Source: Streptomyces rubrogriseus (GTDB lineage Bacteria; Actinomycetota; Actinomycetes; Streptomycetales; Streptomycetaceae). From it: a stretch of DNA of 64,000 nucleotides. The stretch lies in assembly GCF_027947575.1 (NCBI RefSeq), contig NZ_CP116256.1:6820001-6884000 (forward strand), read 5' to 3'. Below are positions 9,884 through 19,493 of the stretch, piece after piece. The notes under the pieces are model-generated. The model did not search any database, was not told where the DNA came from, and worked only from the letters and a program-made list of their open reading frames with translations. Numbering within the stretch: position 1 is the stretch's first letter; each line of letters opens with the position of its first letter. The translations under genes were made by a program, and so were the position numbers.

Positions 9884-10261
9884 ATGAGCAACCCCCAGCA
9901 GCTGCGCTACAGCAAGGAGCACGAGTGGCTGTCGGGCGCCGAGGACGGCGTCTCGACGGTCGGCATCACGGAGCACGCGGCCAACGCGCTCGGTGACGTC
10001 GTCTTCGTCCAGCTCCCCGAGGTCGGCGACTCGGTGACCGCGGGCGAGACCTGCGGCGAACTGGAGTCGACCAAGTCCGTCTCCGACCTGTACTCCCCCG
10101 TCTCCGGTGAGATCGCCGAGGTCAACGAGGACGTCGTCAACGACCCGTCGCTGGTGAACAGCGCCCCCTTCGAGGGCGGCTGGCTGTTCAAGGTGAAGGT
10201 CACGGACGAGCCCGCCGACCTGCTCTCCGCCGACGAGTACACCGCCTTCGCCGGCGCCTGA
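9884..10261 (+). CDS. gcvH: Glycine cleavage system H protein (lipoyl carrier)
   Basis: 125-residue lipoyl carrier shuttling the aminomethyl group between the P and T proteins. The lipoylation motif [19 protein letters not shown] is intact, with the modified Lys at residue 64. The length is normal for the family. The ATG at 9884 follows AGGAGA. It lies 147 bp after gcvT and 14 bp before glyA, whose ribosome-binding site overlaps the gcvH stop, so gcvH and glyA are surely cotranscribed and probably under the upstream riboswitch. Confidence 0.97.
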   Translation: MSNPQQLRYSKEHEWLSGAEDGVSTVGITEHAANALGDVVFVQLPEVGDSVTAGETCGELESTKSVSDLYSPVSGEIAEVNEDVVNDPSLVNSAPFEGGWLFKVKVTDEPADLLSADEYTAFAGA

Positions 10262-10275
10262 GGAGTCACGATCGC

Positions 10276-11538
10276 ATGTCGCTTCTGAACACACCCCTGC
10301 ACGAGCTGGACCCGGACGTCGCCGCCGCCGTCGACGCCGAGCTGGACCGCCAGCAGTCCACCCTCGAGATGATCGCGTCGGAGAACTTCGCGCCGGTCGC
10401 GGTCATGGAGGCCCAGGGCTCGGTCCTCACCAACAAGTACGCCGAGGGCTACCCGGGCCGCCGCTACTACGGCGGCTGCGAGCACGTCGACGTGGTCGAG
10501 CAGATCGCCATCGACCGGGTCAAGGCCCTCTTCGGCGCCGAGCACGCCAACGTGCAGCCGCACTCGGGCGCCCAGGCCAACGCGGCCGCGATGTTCGCGC
10601 TGCTCAAGCCCGGCGACACGATCATGGGTCTGAACCTCGCCCACGGCGGGCACCTGACCCACGGCATGAAGATCAACTTCTCCGGCAAGCTCTACAACGT
10701 GGTCCCCTACCACGTCGGCGACGACGGCCAGGTCGACATGGCCGAGGTGGAGCGCCTGGCCAAGGAGACCAAGCCGAAGCTGATCGTGGCGGGCTGGTCG
10801 GCCTACCCGCGTCAGCTGGACTTCGCCGCGTTCCGCAAGGTCGCGGACGAGGTCGGCGCGTACCTGATGGTCGACATGGCGCACTTCGCCGGTCTGGTCG
10901 CGGCGGGCCTGCACCCGAACCCGGTGCCGCACGCCCACGTCGTCACCACGACCACCCACAAGACGCTGGGCGGCCCGCGCGGCGGTGTGATCCTCTCCAC
11001 GGCCGAGCTGGCCAAGAAGATCAACTCCGCCGTCTTCCCCGGTCAGCAGGGTGGCCCGCTGGAGCACGTGGTGGCCGCCAAGGCCGTCGCCTTCAAGGTC
11101 GCCGCGAGCGAGGACTTCAAGGAGCGCCAGGGCCGTACGCTGGAGGGTGCCCGCATCCTGGCCGAGCGCCTGGTGCGGGACGACGCGAAGGCCGCGGGCG
11201 TCTCCGTCCTGACCGGCGGCACGGACGTCCACCTGGTCCTGGTCGACCTGCGCGACTCCGAGCTGGACGGGCAGCAGGCCGAGGACCGCCTCCACGAGGT
11301 CGGCATCACGGTCAACCGCAACGCCGTCCCGAACGACCCGCGCCCGCCGATGGTGACCTCCGGTCTGCGCATCGGTACGCCGGCCCTGGCGACCCGCGGC
11401 TTCACCGCCGAGGACTTCGCCGAGGTCGCGGACGTGATCGCCGAGGCGCTGAAGCCGTCCTACGACGCCCAGGCCCTCAAGGCCCGGGTGAAGACCCTGG
11501 CCGACAAGCACCCGCTGTACCCGGGTCTGAACAAGTAG
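10276..11538 (+). CDS. glyA: Serine hydroxymethyltransferase
   Basis: 420-residue PLP enzyme that interconverts glycine plus methylene-tetrahydrofolate with serine. Landmarks are the N-terminal [28 protein letters not shown], the PLP-Lys segment [13 protein letters not shown] (Lys near residue 229), and the C-terminal [15 protein letters not shown]. In this operon it takes up the one-carbon unit released by GcvT, so two glycines become one serine, which sdaA next door can deaminate. A long GC-rich inverted repeat follows the gene. Confidence 0.97.
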   Translation: MSLLNTPLHELDPDVAAAVDAELDRQQSTLEMIASENFAPVAVMEAQGSVLTNKYAEGYPGRRYYGGCEHVDVVEQIAIDRVKALFGAEHANVQPHSGAQANAAAMFALLKPGDTIMGLNLAHGGHLTHGMKINFSGKLYNVVPYHVGDDGQVDMAEVERLAKETKPKLIVAGWSAYPRQLDFAAFRKVADEVGAYLMVDMAHFAGLVAAGLHPNPVPHAHVVTTTTHKTLGGPRGGVILSTAELAKKINSAVFPGQQGGPLEHVVAAKAVAFKVAASEDFKERQGRTLEGARILAERLVRDDAKAAGVSVLTGGTDVHLVLVDLRDSELDGQQAEDRLHEVGITVNRNAVPNDPRPPMVTSGLRIGTPALATRGFTAEDFAEVADVIAEALKPSYDAQALKARVKTLADKHPLYPGLNK

Positions 11539-11547
11539 ACACCGCAC

Positions 11548-11601
11548 CCGAGGGGTGGGACGCCGCATCCGCCACAAGCGGCCGGGCGCCCCGCCCCTCG
11601 G
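11548..11601 (+). terminator. Long stem hairpin between glyA and sdaA
   Basis: A 12-bp inverted repeat (11548-11559 with 11590-11601, one G-U pair) encloses a second small GCCGC/GCGGC stem. It begins nine bases after the glyA stop and has no T-tract. It may end the riboswitch operon or partially separate sdaA from it. Confidence 0.55.
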
Positions 11602-11638
11602 CACCCCCTCCGCACCACCCCCGTTCTGAGGAGTCCCC

Positions 11639-13006
<1,368 letters not shown>

Positions 13007-13030
13007 GCGGCGCCCCGGGTCGGAGAGGAG

Positions 13031-13057
13031 GCGGGCGTCTCACATCGTGACACCCGC
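13031..13057 (+). terminator. Possible terminator after sdaA
   Basis: Imperfect inverted repeat with GCGGG/CCCGC outer and TCAC/GTGA inner stems, followed by TTT, 25 bp after the sdaA stop. Confidence 0.4.
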
Positions 13058-13122
13058 TTTCCGAAAAACAAGACGGCTGAGATCGTTGCGGAATACATGT
13101 TTCGCACGTGAAAGATCCAGCC

Positions 13123-14541
13123 ATGCCCGCACCAGCTTCCGTCCCCGCACCGCAGACGCCGGTCAATCCCCGGTCGCGGGTCCTCGTCGCCAGCCTCATG
13201 GGGACGACGATCGAGTTCTACGACTTCTACATCTACGCGACCGCCGCCGTCCTCGTCTTCCCGAAGCTCTTCTTCCCGAGCAGCGACCCCACCACCGCGC
13301 TGCTGTCGTCGTTCGCGGTCTTCGGCGCCGCGATGGTCGCCCGGCCGATCGGCGCCGTCTTCTTCGGGCATCTCGGTGACCGGCTCGGCCGCAAGAAGAC
13401 GCTGGTCGTCTCGCTCCTCACCATGGGCATCGCCACCTTCCTCATCGGCGCGCTGCCCACCTACGCGCAGGCCGGCTGGGTCGCCACCGCGCTGCTCGTG
13501 CTGATGCGGCTCGCCCAGGGCTTCGCGCTCGGCGGCGAGTGGAGCGGGGCCGCGCTGGTCGCGACCGAGAACGCGCCCCGCGGCAAGCGGGCCCTGTGGG
13601 GGACCTTCCCCCAACTCGGCGCGCCGCTCGGCTTCATCATCGGCAACGGCCTGTTCCTGATCATCGGGGCGCTGCTGCCCTCCGAGGGCGGCGCCGACCC
13701 CACGCAGCCGTCCGAGGCCTTCGCGAGCTGGGGCTGGCGCATCCCGTTCCTGTTCTCCGCCGTGATGGTCGCGATCGGCCTGTGGGTGCGCTCCCGGCTC
13801 GTCGAGTCGACGGTGTTCACCCAGACCCGCGAGGCCGGGAAGGTGCGGAAGCTGCCGCTGGCCACCGTGGTCCAGGGGCACTGGAAGCAGCTGGTCCTGG
13901 GCACGTTCATCATGCTGGCGACGTACGTGCTCTTCTACCTCATGACCACGTTCTCGCTGAGCTACGGGCGCGCCGCGAAGGACGCCGACGTGCCGGGACT
14001 CGGGTACAGCTACACCACGTTCGTCCTGATGATGATCTTCGGGGTGCTGTTCTTCGCCGTGTTCACCCTGGTCTCCGGCCCGCTCGCCGACCGGTACGGA
14101 CGCCGCGCCACCCTGCTCTGGATCACCGTCGCCATCGTGGTCTTCGGTCTGGTCTGGGTGCCGCTGATCGACATGGGCACGCTCGGCGTGGTGCTGTGGC
14201 TGGTGCTCGGCTTCACACTGATGGGCATGACCTTCGGCCCGATGGGCGCCCTGCTGCCGGAGCTGTTCCCGACGAGTGTGCGCTACACCGGATCCGGCAT
14301 CTCGTACAACGTCAGCTCGATCCTCGGCGCGGCCGTCGCCCCCTTCATAGCGGTGGCCCTGTGGGAGGCCGGTGACGGGTCGCCGCGGCTGGTCGGCGTG
14401 TACCTCTCGGCGATGGCCGTGCTGACGCTGGCCGCCCTCCTGCTCTCCAAGGAGACCAAGGACGTCTCCCTGGAGGAGCAGGGGTCCGCACCCGCCGGCG
14501 AGGACCCCCGGACGGCCCCGGCGGCGTCGTCCGCGTCCTGA
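13123..14541 (+). CDS. MFS metabolite:H+ symporter (MHS family)
   Basis: 472-residue major facilitator with 12 predicted helices. The MHS family start is clear (SLMGTTIEFYDFYIYATAAVLVFPKLFFP), as are the loop 2-3 motif GHLGDRLGRKKTLV and the LAQGFALGGEWSGAALVATENAP helix 4-5 signature shared with shikimate, alpha-ketoglutarate and proline/betaine symporters. The C-terminus is hydrophilic. The ATG at 13123 has a weak GAAAG upstream; a GTG at 13108 is an alternative. Substrate cannot be read from sequence; an organic acid or osmolyte is likely. It has no evident coupling to sdaA beyond proximity. Confidence 0.87.
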   Translation: MPAPASVPAPQTPVNPRSRVLVASLMGTTIEFYDFYIYATAAVLVFPKLFFPSSDPTTALLSSFAVFGAAMVARPIGAVFFGHLGDRLGRKKTLVVSLLTMGIATFLIGALPTYAQAGWVATALLVLMRLAQGFALGGEWSGAALVATENAPRGKRALWGTFPQLGAPLGFIIGNGLFLIIGALLPSEGGADPTQPSEAFASWGWRIPFLFSAVMVAIGLWVRSRLVESTVFTQTREAGKVRKLPLATVVQGHWKQLVLGTFIMLATYVLFYLMTTFSLSYGRAAKDADVPGLGYSYTTFVLMMIFGVLFFAVFTLVSGPLADRYGRRATLLWITVAIVVFGLVWVPLIDMGTLGVVLWLVLGFTLMGMTFGPMGALLPELFPTSVRYTGSGISYNVSSILGAAVAPFIAVALWEAGDGSPRLVGVYLSAMAVLTLAALLLSKETKDVSLEEQGSAPAGEDPRTAPAASSAS

Positions 14542-14583
14542 TCCGGGGCCGCACGGGGTCCGCGCAGGACTGGCTCCGGCGGC

Positions 14584-15318
14584 TCAGATGCCGCAGTTGG
14601 GGGCCGACCAGTACGGCGACGGGTCGAAGGCCACGTGGGTGTGGTCGTTGTGGCCGGGGTAGCCCGGGCCGAGGATCTCCGAGAAGCCGTGGGTCCTGGC
14701 CTGCTGGGCGAGCCGGCAGAAGCTGGGCGAGCCGGTGAGGTCGGCGGCGTCGCCGTAGAGGTGGCGGCTGGTGGACGAGCCGCCGACCGCGCTGTTGCAG
14801 GCCCGGGAGCGGAAGCCGCTGGAGATGGTGATCGGCACGTCGCCGAGGGCGTGCCGCATGGCCTCCAGCTTCCACATGGTCTTCAGCGCGTTCGACTTGG
14901 CGGTGGCGGCGGAGACCGCGCCGCCCGACCAGTCCGAGTTGCACTTGTTGAGCTCGGCGTAGGTGAAGTGGACGGGCGTGCAGTCCGCGTCCTGGAGCGC
15001 GTAGATCTTGCTGAAGGTCGCCGGGCCCGCGACGCCGTCCGCGCCCAGGCCGTAGGCGGCCTGGAACTTCTTGACCGCGGCGGCGGTCCGGGCGCCGTAC
15101 TGGCCGTCGTAGGAGAGCCGTTCGCCGGAGGTGACCCAGCCCGCGACGCGGATCTGGAGCTGGGTCACGTCGCTGCCGGAGGATCCCTGGGAGAGGGTGC
15201 GGTTCCAGGTGTAGCAGGAGTCGGCGTGGGCGGCGCCGGCGGTGGCGCCCACCCCGACCACCGCTCCGGCCATGAGCATGACAAATGAGAGAAGGAGACG
15301 TGACACGCGTCTGAACAT
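14584..15318 (-). CDS. Secreted zinc D-Ala-D-Ala carboxypeptidase (M15, PG-binding domain)
   Basis: 244-residue exported peptidoglycan hydrolase. The signal peptide (residues 1-33, FRRVSRLLLSFVMLMAGAVVG core, AHA-D cleavage) is followed by a peptidoglycan-binding domain type 1 (GSSGSDVTQLQIRVAG to GVAGPATFSKIY) and an M15 catalytic domain with the zinc ligands SRHLYGDAAD and DHTHV. The whole sequence closely resembles the Streptomyces albus G zinc DD-carboxypeptidase as I remember it, down to the YWSAPNCGI end. The ATG at 15318 has GGGAGG six bases upstream. It trims D-Ala from, or cleaves bonds in, stem peptides outside the cell. It is divergent from a muramidase gene. Confidence 0.93.
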   Translation of the reverse strand: MFRRVSRLLLSFVMLMAGAVVGVGATAGAAHADSCYTWNRTLSQGSSGSDVTQLQIRVAGWVTSGERLSYDGQYGARTAAAVKKFQAAYGLGADGVAGPATFSKIYALQDADCTPVHFTYAELNKCNSDWSGGAVSAATAKSNALKTMWKLEAMRHALGDVPITISSGFRSRACNSAVGGSSTSRHLYGDAADLTGSPSFCRLAQQARTHGFSEILGPGYPGHNDHTHVAFDPSPYWSAPNCGI

Positions 15319-15498
15319 CCCGGCCTCCCGACCGTCGAGTCGTCCTTCGAACCGGAGCCCAGCGTGCGGCACCGCGCTACGCGCGTCAATGGCGCCCCGG
15401 CGAAGGGAAGTCGACGTTTCCGCCTCCGACGCGGATCACCCGTGCCATCGTGGGGAATAACCAACTCCCGTCCCCCCACAGCCTTTCAGGGAGGCCCC

Positions 15499-16056
15499 AT
15501 GCTGCGTGGCATCGACGTCAGCGCCTACCAGTCCTCCAGCTACGACACGGACGGCCTCTCCTTCGTCTTCGTGAAGGCGACGGAGGGCCGTTCGTACGTC
15601 AACCCCAAGCTCTCGGCCCAGACGAAGCGGGCCCGCGACGCCGGACTCGTCGTCGGCTTCTACCACTTCCTGTGGCCGGGCAACCTGGCCGCCCAGGCCG
15701 AGTACTTCGTCTCCAAGGCCCCGGACCGCAAGGGCGACGTCCTCGCCGTCGACTGGGAGACGAACGGCGAGGGCACCCACCCGAGCAACGCGGAGAAGGA
15801 CAGCTTCATCCGGAGACTGAAGACGCTGCGGCCGGACAACCGGGTCGTCCTCTACTGCAACCGGAACTTCTGGCTGAACGTCGACACCACCTCGTACGCC
15901 GGTGACGGGCTCTGGATCGCCGACTACGTCTCGGCGGGCAAGCCGCGCATCCAGGCCAAGTGGCGCTTCCACCAGTACACCGACGACCCGGTCGACACCA
16001 ACGTGGCGGACTTCGCGAGCAAGGCCGCGCTGAAGGAGTGGGCCCAGGGCGCCTGA
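15499..16056 (+). CDS. GH25 muramidase (lysozyme M1 type), no signal peptide
   Basis: 185-residue glycoside hydrolase family 25 domain and nothing else. The hallmark strands are present: RGIDVSAYQ with the catalytic-side Asp, FVFVKATEG, GFYHFLWPGN, LAVDWETNG with the Asp/Glu pair, VVLYCNRNFW and LWIADYV. The ATG at 15499 has GGGAGG six bases upstream, and the domain begins two residues after it. No secretion signal is therefore encoded unless translation starts much earlier; the open frame does extend 45 codons upstream but is basic and not signal-like. It may leave the cell by lysis or a nonclassical route, or act on internal muropeptides. Confidence 0.88.
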   Translation: MLRGIDVSAYQSSSYDTDGLSFVFVKATEGRSYVNPKLSAQTKRARDAGLVVGFYHFLWPGNLAAQAEYFVSKAPDRKGDVLAVDWETNGEGTHPSNAEKDSFIRRLKTLRPDNRVVLYCNRNFWLNVDTTSYAGDGLWIADYVSAGKPRIQAKWRFHQYTDDPVDTNVADFASKAALKEWAQGA

Positions 16057-16067
16057 GGGCGGGGTCG

Positions 16068-16730
16068 TCAGCCCCGGAAGGCCGCGGGCCGCTCCGGGGA
16101 CGCCTCCGCCAACGCCTTGGTCACACCGTCGACGCCCTCGCGCAGACCGTAGACCGGGGTCTCCGGCTGCTGGCGCCAGGAGTCGTCGATGCCGCCGGCG
16201 TCGACGGTGTCGAAGCCCAGCTCGTCGATCAGGGTGCGGACCTTCGCCTTGGCCGCCTCGTCGTCGCCGGCCACCGGGAGCGCCAGGCGGTCGGGAGCGC
16301 CGGCCGGACGGGGCCGGTCGAGGATGTCCTGGGCGTAGGTGCCGTTGAAGGCCTTGATCACCGGGTGACCGAGGTGGCGTTCGGTCCAGCGGCTCTCGGT
16401 GAGGCCCTCGTCCTCGATGCCCGCGATCCTGCCGTCCCGCTGCTGCGGGTAGTAGTTGCCGGTGTCGACGACCGCGACGCCCTCGGCCGCGCCGTCCAGG
16501 ACGCCGGACGGCAGGTCCGGGACCCGCTTCAGCGGGATGGTGACGACCACGATCTCGGCGCCCCGCGCCGCCTCCTCCACCGGTACGGGGGTGGCGCCGG
16601 TCTCCTCGGCCAGTGCGCCGAGCGTGTGCGGCCCGCGCGAGTTCGCGACGGAGACGTCGTGTCCGAGTGCGGTGAGCCTCCGGGTGAGGTTGCCGCCGAT
16701 TTCGCCCGCGCCGATGATGCCGATCTTCAT
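16068..16730 (-). CDS. NADP/F420-type oxidoreductase (Rossmann protein)
   Basis: 220-residue protein with an N-terminal dinucleotide-binding motif (GIIGAGEIGGNLTRRL) and ANSRGPHTL just after beta-2, the usual NADP-binding Ser-Arg position of the coenzyme-F420-dependent NADP oxidoreductase family. A mid-domain VIKAFNGTYAQDIL and the C-terminal DELGFDTVDAGGIDDSWRQQPETPVYG segment also match the family. It could regenerate NADPH or F420H2, or be a generic NADP-binding reductase. It is convergent with the GH25 gene (11 bp apart). Confidence 0.8.
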   Translation of the reverse strand: MKIGIIGAGEIGGNLTRRLTALGHDVSVANSRGPHTLGALAEETGATPVPVEEAARGAEIVVVTIPLKRVPDLPSGVLDGAAEGVAVVDTGNYYPQQRDGRIAGIEDEGLTESRWTERHLGHPVIKAFNGTYAQDILDRPRPAGAPDRLALPVAGDDEAAKAKVRTLIDELGFDTVDAGGIDDSWRQQPETPVYGLREGVDGVTKALAEASPERPAAFRG

Positions 16731-16858
16731 GATGCCGACTCGCCTGGCCCTTCGGAGGTCGTGTCCTGCCGTTGAGCACCAGCAACCTCCGAGCCCGGCA
16801 GGCTATTCCGCCGTCGCCCCGCTTTCACTCGCCCGCAGCAATGTGCCCGGACGGCGAA

Positions 16859-16890
16859 GGGGCGCCCGCCGGGTGACCGCCGGGCGCCCC
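16859..16890 (-). terminator. Terminator hairpin after the EF-hand gene
   Basis: A perfect 10-bp inverted repeat (16859-16868 with 16881-16890), 12-base loop, lies 11 bp beyond the stop of the EF-hand gene. Confidence 0.65.
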
Positions 16891-16901
16891 TCACCGTGTC
16901 G

Positions 16902-17114
16902 TCACTTGTTCAGGTGGGCCCAGAACTCGTCGAACGACAGCTGCTTGTCGCCGTCGACGTCGCGGCCGGCGATGATCGCCTCGGCCACCGACTCGGTGAC
17001 GTTCCAGTCGCCGCCCTGGGCGAGCGCGGTCTTGAACTCGGCCGCGGTGATGAGGCCGTCACCGTCCGTGTCGATCCGCTCGAACTGCTTGCGTGCTTCC
17101 TCGATGTCGGCCAC
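16902..17114 (-). CDS. cabD: Small EF-hand calcium-binding protein (CabD-like)
   Basis: 70-residue calmodulin-like protein with two EF-hands: loop 1 DTDGDGLITAAE and loop 2 DVDGDKQLSFDE, each with Asp at positions 1, 3 and 5 and Glu at 12 (the second has Lys at 6 where Gly is usual). The GTG at 17114 has GAGGGG seven bases upstream; the ATG at 17147 would add 11 residues and lies in a palindrome. Position and size match a small calcium protein known in S. coelicolor as CabD. It is presumably cytoplasmic and a calcium sensor or buffer. Confidence 0.88.
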   Translation of the reverse strand: MADIEEARKQFERIDTDGDGLITAAEFKTALAQGGDWNVTESVAEAIIAGRDVDGDKQLSFDEFWAHLNK

Positions 17115-17145
17115 CGGTCCGCCCCTCGTTCCGTGCATTGGGTCC

Positions 17146-17163
17146 ATCTGACGCAGGTCAGAT
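17146..17163 (-). promoter_or_regulatory. Palindrome upstream of the EF-hand gene
   Basis: ATCTGAC-GCAG-GTCAGAT, a perfect 7-bp inverted repeat centred about 40 bp upstream of the GTG. It could be an operator. No known regulator is assigned. Confidence 0.45.
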
Positions 17164-17315
17164 TAACCGGCCGTCCGAGAGCCCGGCGCGGCGACCACCC
17201 ACAGCGGTCAGGCGTTGGCGGACGGCGGCCGGACCGGCGTCGCGGACCGGCGCACCGTGGGGGCCGGTGGTGGGAGTGTGTGCCTTCCAGTGGCTGGAGA
17301 CTCGAGGAGCGCGGT

Positions 17316-17957
17316 GTGGCGGAGAGCCTGCGGGACATTCTGGACGCGGCGGCGCGGGGGGTGTTCCCCGCGGCGGACGGCGGCACGAGCGTCGTGCCGC
17401 AGTTCGGCGACCGGGACGCGGGGGTCATCGCCTTCACCGCCCACTCGGTGGTCTTCACCGACGAGGCGGACGAGGGCTGGGTGCGGGGGACCTTGGCGTC
17501 GCTGGGCTGCGATCCGCTCGCCGCGACGATGAACTCCCGGTTCCTGGCGGCGTTCGCGGAGCGCACGGGCCGGGCGACGGACACGATCGACGTGCTGCTG
17601 ACCGGGGCGCCGCTGCCCGGGCGCCCCGACCTGGCGCTGGAGGAGGTCGCCGATCCCGGGCACCCCCGGGTGGTCGCCGCCCGGCGGCGGCGCGACGGGG
17701 TGCGGGTGTGGGCGGCGGACGGCGGGGTGCTGGTGCTGGGCCGCGGGGTCGGCGGGCGGCTCGAGGTGGCCGTGGAGGTGGCGGAGGGCGCCCGGCACCG
17801 GGGGCTCGGGCGGCTGCTGGTGACGGCGGCGCGGCAGCTGGCCGGGGGTGAGGTGGTCTGGGCGCAGGTTTCGGCGGGGAACGCCCGCAGTCTGCGGGCG
17901 TTCCAGGCGGCGGGTTACCGGCCGGTGGGCTCGGAGGCGCTGTTCCTGCGCCCCTGA
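17316..17957 (+). CDS. GNAT-family N-acetyltransferase
   Basis: 213-residue protein. The C-terminal half is a GNAT domain: VAVEVAEGARHRGLGRLLVTAARQL with the acetyl-CoA-binding R/Q-x-x-G-x-G/A-type loop (RHRGLG), then VWAQVSAGNARSLRAFQAAGYRPVGSE. The N-terminal ~120 residues (GTSVVPQFGDRDAGVIAFTAHSVVF, TLASLGCDPLAATMNSRFL) form an extra domain that may set specificity. The GTG at 17316 has GAGGAG six bases upstream. Substrate unknown. It is convergent with the ADP-ribosyltransferase gene. Confidence 0.8.
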   Translation: MAESLRDILDAAARGVFPAADGGTSVVPQFGDRDAGVIAFTAHSVVFTDEADEGWVRGTLASLGCDPLAATMNSRFLAAFAERTGRATDTIDVLLTGAPLPGRPDLALEEVADPGHPRVVAARRRRDGVRVWAADGGVLVLGRGVGGRLEVAVEVAEGARHRGLGRLLVTAARQLAGGEVVWAQVSAGNARSLRAFQAAGYRPVGSEALFLRP

Positions 17958-17973
17958 GCCGGGGCGGCCGGTG

Positions 17974-18588
17974 TCAGTGCCAGGGCTGGTAGTGCGGGTT
18001 GCTCTCGCAGTCGCTCATGATCTCGGTCTTGGTCTGCCGGTCGACCGGACAGACGCCGATGATGTACTTCCGCTGGATGCCGCCGGGGAAGGCGACCTCG
18101 ACCTGGTCGGCCCACTTGTGGGTGTCGCCGATGGTCTTGTTGACGTCGATGCCGCCGGGGGCGTCGATGTAGTAGTTGTAGCCGGACTTGTACCAGGTCT
18201 TGTAGAGGTCGTGGTCGTAGCTCGTCGAGACGTACGGCGAGGGCTGGTTGACCAGGACGTACTTCTCGACGTCGTACTGCCCGTTCTGGACGTCCTTGGC
18301 GTGGAAGCCCTCTTCGAAGACGACCTGCGGGCCGCGGCTGTCACTGCGGTAGAGGGTGCCGCAGGTGGTGCGCCAGACCGGCTCGGGCGTGATGCGGTCG
18401 ACGTCGACGCCGCGGTCGGCGGCGGCCTTGGTCCTGTCGTCGAACTGGGGGCAGGCCGGGGCGGCCTTGGCGGGGGCCGCCGCCGGGACCGTGGCGGCAC
18501 CGGGGGCGGTGGCCGCGGTGGTGGCGAGGACGGCGGAGATCGACAGGACCGCGGCGGCGGTCCGGCGGCGCAGACGAGTGGTGATCAT
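17974..18588 (-). CDS. Secreted guanine-specific mono-ADP-ribosyltransferase (ScARP-like)
   Basis: 204-residue secreted enzyme of the pierisin-like ADP-ribosyltransferase group, which modifies guanine in nucleosides, nucleotides or DNA. A signal peptide of ~40 residues ends near the Ala/Pro-rich stretch. The R-STS-QxE fold residues are all visible: Arg in TLYRSDSRGP, YVSTSYDHD, and DQVEVAF. Four cysteines in the mature part suggest disulfides. It is almost identical to my memory of S. coelicolor SCO5461 (ScARP), including the 204-aa length. The ATG at 18588 was chosen on that basis; a GTG at 18633 is upstream. No immunity gene is obvious next door. Confidence 0.93.
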   Translation of the reverse strand: MITTRLRRRTAAAVLSISAVLATTAATAPGAATVPAAAPAKAAPACPQFDDRTKAAADRGVDVDRITPEPVWRTTCGTLYRSDSRGPQVVFEEGFHAKDVQNGQYDVEKYVLVNQPSPYVSTSYDHDLYKTWYKSGYNYYIDAPGGIDVNKTIGDTHKWADQVEVAFPGGIQRKYIIGVCPVDRQTKTEIMSDCESNPHYQPWH

Positions 18589-18685
18589 GCGGATACGATC
18601 CCGGCTGCGGAGCGACGCGTTCCGGATTCTCACCCGTAGGTGGCGTGTCCGGTGAACGGGGTTGCTTTCCGGGGCAGATGGGCTC

Positions 18686-19348
18686 TCAGCGGTCCAGGAC
18701 CCGCATCTCGAACCAGGTGGTCTTCCCGCGCGGCAGCAGATCGACGCCCCACCGGTCGGAGAGCTTGTCGACGAGGAAGAGGCCGCGCCCGCTGATGTCC
18801 GTCTCCTGCACCGGCATCAGACAGGGCAGCCCCCGGGAGGGGTCTCGGACCTCGACCCGGATCCAGCCGGGGCGGCGCCGCATGCGGAGGCCGAAGACCC
18901 GGGCACCGGTGTGGCGTACGGCGTTGCCGACCAGTTCGGAGACGAGGAGGACGGCGTCCTCCGTGACCTTGGGGCCGAGCTGCCACTGACGCAGGGCGAC
19001 GACCTGGGCCAGCCGGCGGGCGGTGGCGGCGGACTCGGGCCGGGAGGGTAACGGAACTTCGTGCTCCGTGGGGTTGCCGAACAGGTCCAGCGCCTTGAGC
19101 GCCCGCTCGTCCTCGACCGCCGGCGACCAGCGCGCCGCGGTCGCACGTCCGGCTCCCCGCGGCTGTTCCGTACCATCCAGCCCCGCCATGCCCCCATCAT
19201 GGCCGCCCTCGGGGGCCTCCGGGGCCGTTCCCGGGGAATACGCCTCCGCCGGAGCCCGGTCGGACGACGGTCGATCGGCATATGCCACAGGCAGTTCGGG
19301 GCCGGAAACAGCCCCGGTGACCTGCGCGAACGGCTCGGCCGGAGACAA
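18686..19348 (-). CDS. HATPase-type (RsbW-like) anti-sigma/regulatory ATP-binding protein
   Basis: 220-residue protein whose C-terminal ~135 residues form a GHKL ATPase domain: N-box VLLVSELVGNAVRHTG, G1-like VEVRDPSRGLP, G2 DISGRGLFLVDKLSDRWGV, and G3 GKTTWFEM. The N-terminal ~80 residues are low-complexity. The start is a TTG at 19348 backed by a GAGGGAG site eight bases upstream; an internal ATG would shorten the tail only. Streptomyces has many such orphans that act as switch kinases or anti-sigma factors. The partner is not encoded here. Confidence 0.82.
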   Translation of the reverse strand: MSPAEPFAQVTGAVSGPELPVAYADRPSSDRAPAEAYSPGTAPEAPEGGHDGGMAGLDGTEQPRGAGRATAARWSPAVEDERALKALDLFGNPTEHEVPLPSRPESAATARRLAQVVALRQWQLGPKVTEDAVLLVSELVGNAVRHTGARVFGLRMRRRPGWIRVEVRDPSRGLPCLMPVQETDISGRGLFLVDKLSDRWGVDLLPRGKTTWFEMRVLDR

Positions 19349-19493
19349 GCGACGGACTCCCTCGACAAGGCGCGCTTAATGGTGCGTTAAGGCTGCCATA
19401 AACCGCCCCATCGAGGGACGCGGATCAGACATCGCGTCAATTGCAAGTGGTACAACGTGACTTCGGATGAAACTTGTACTTCTTGCGGGGTCT
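19349..19493 (-). promoter_or_regulatory. Promoter region of the RsbW-like gene
   Basis: 145-bp gap, lower in GC than its surroundings. It contains an inverted repeat GTACAA (19450-19455) / TTGTAC (19474-19479) and a TTGACG string (minus strand, near 19430). I could not place a convincing -10. Confidence 0.35.

Noticed and set aside
15319..15498. c-di-AMP (ydaO-type) riboswitch in front of the cell-wall hydrolases
   Set aside because: Such switches precede several Streptomyces wall hydrolases, but I could not find the conserved core strings in this gap.
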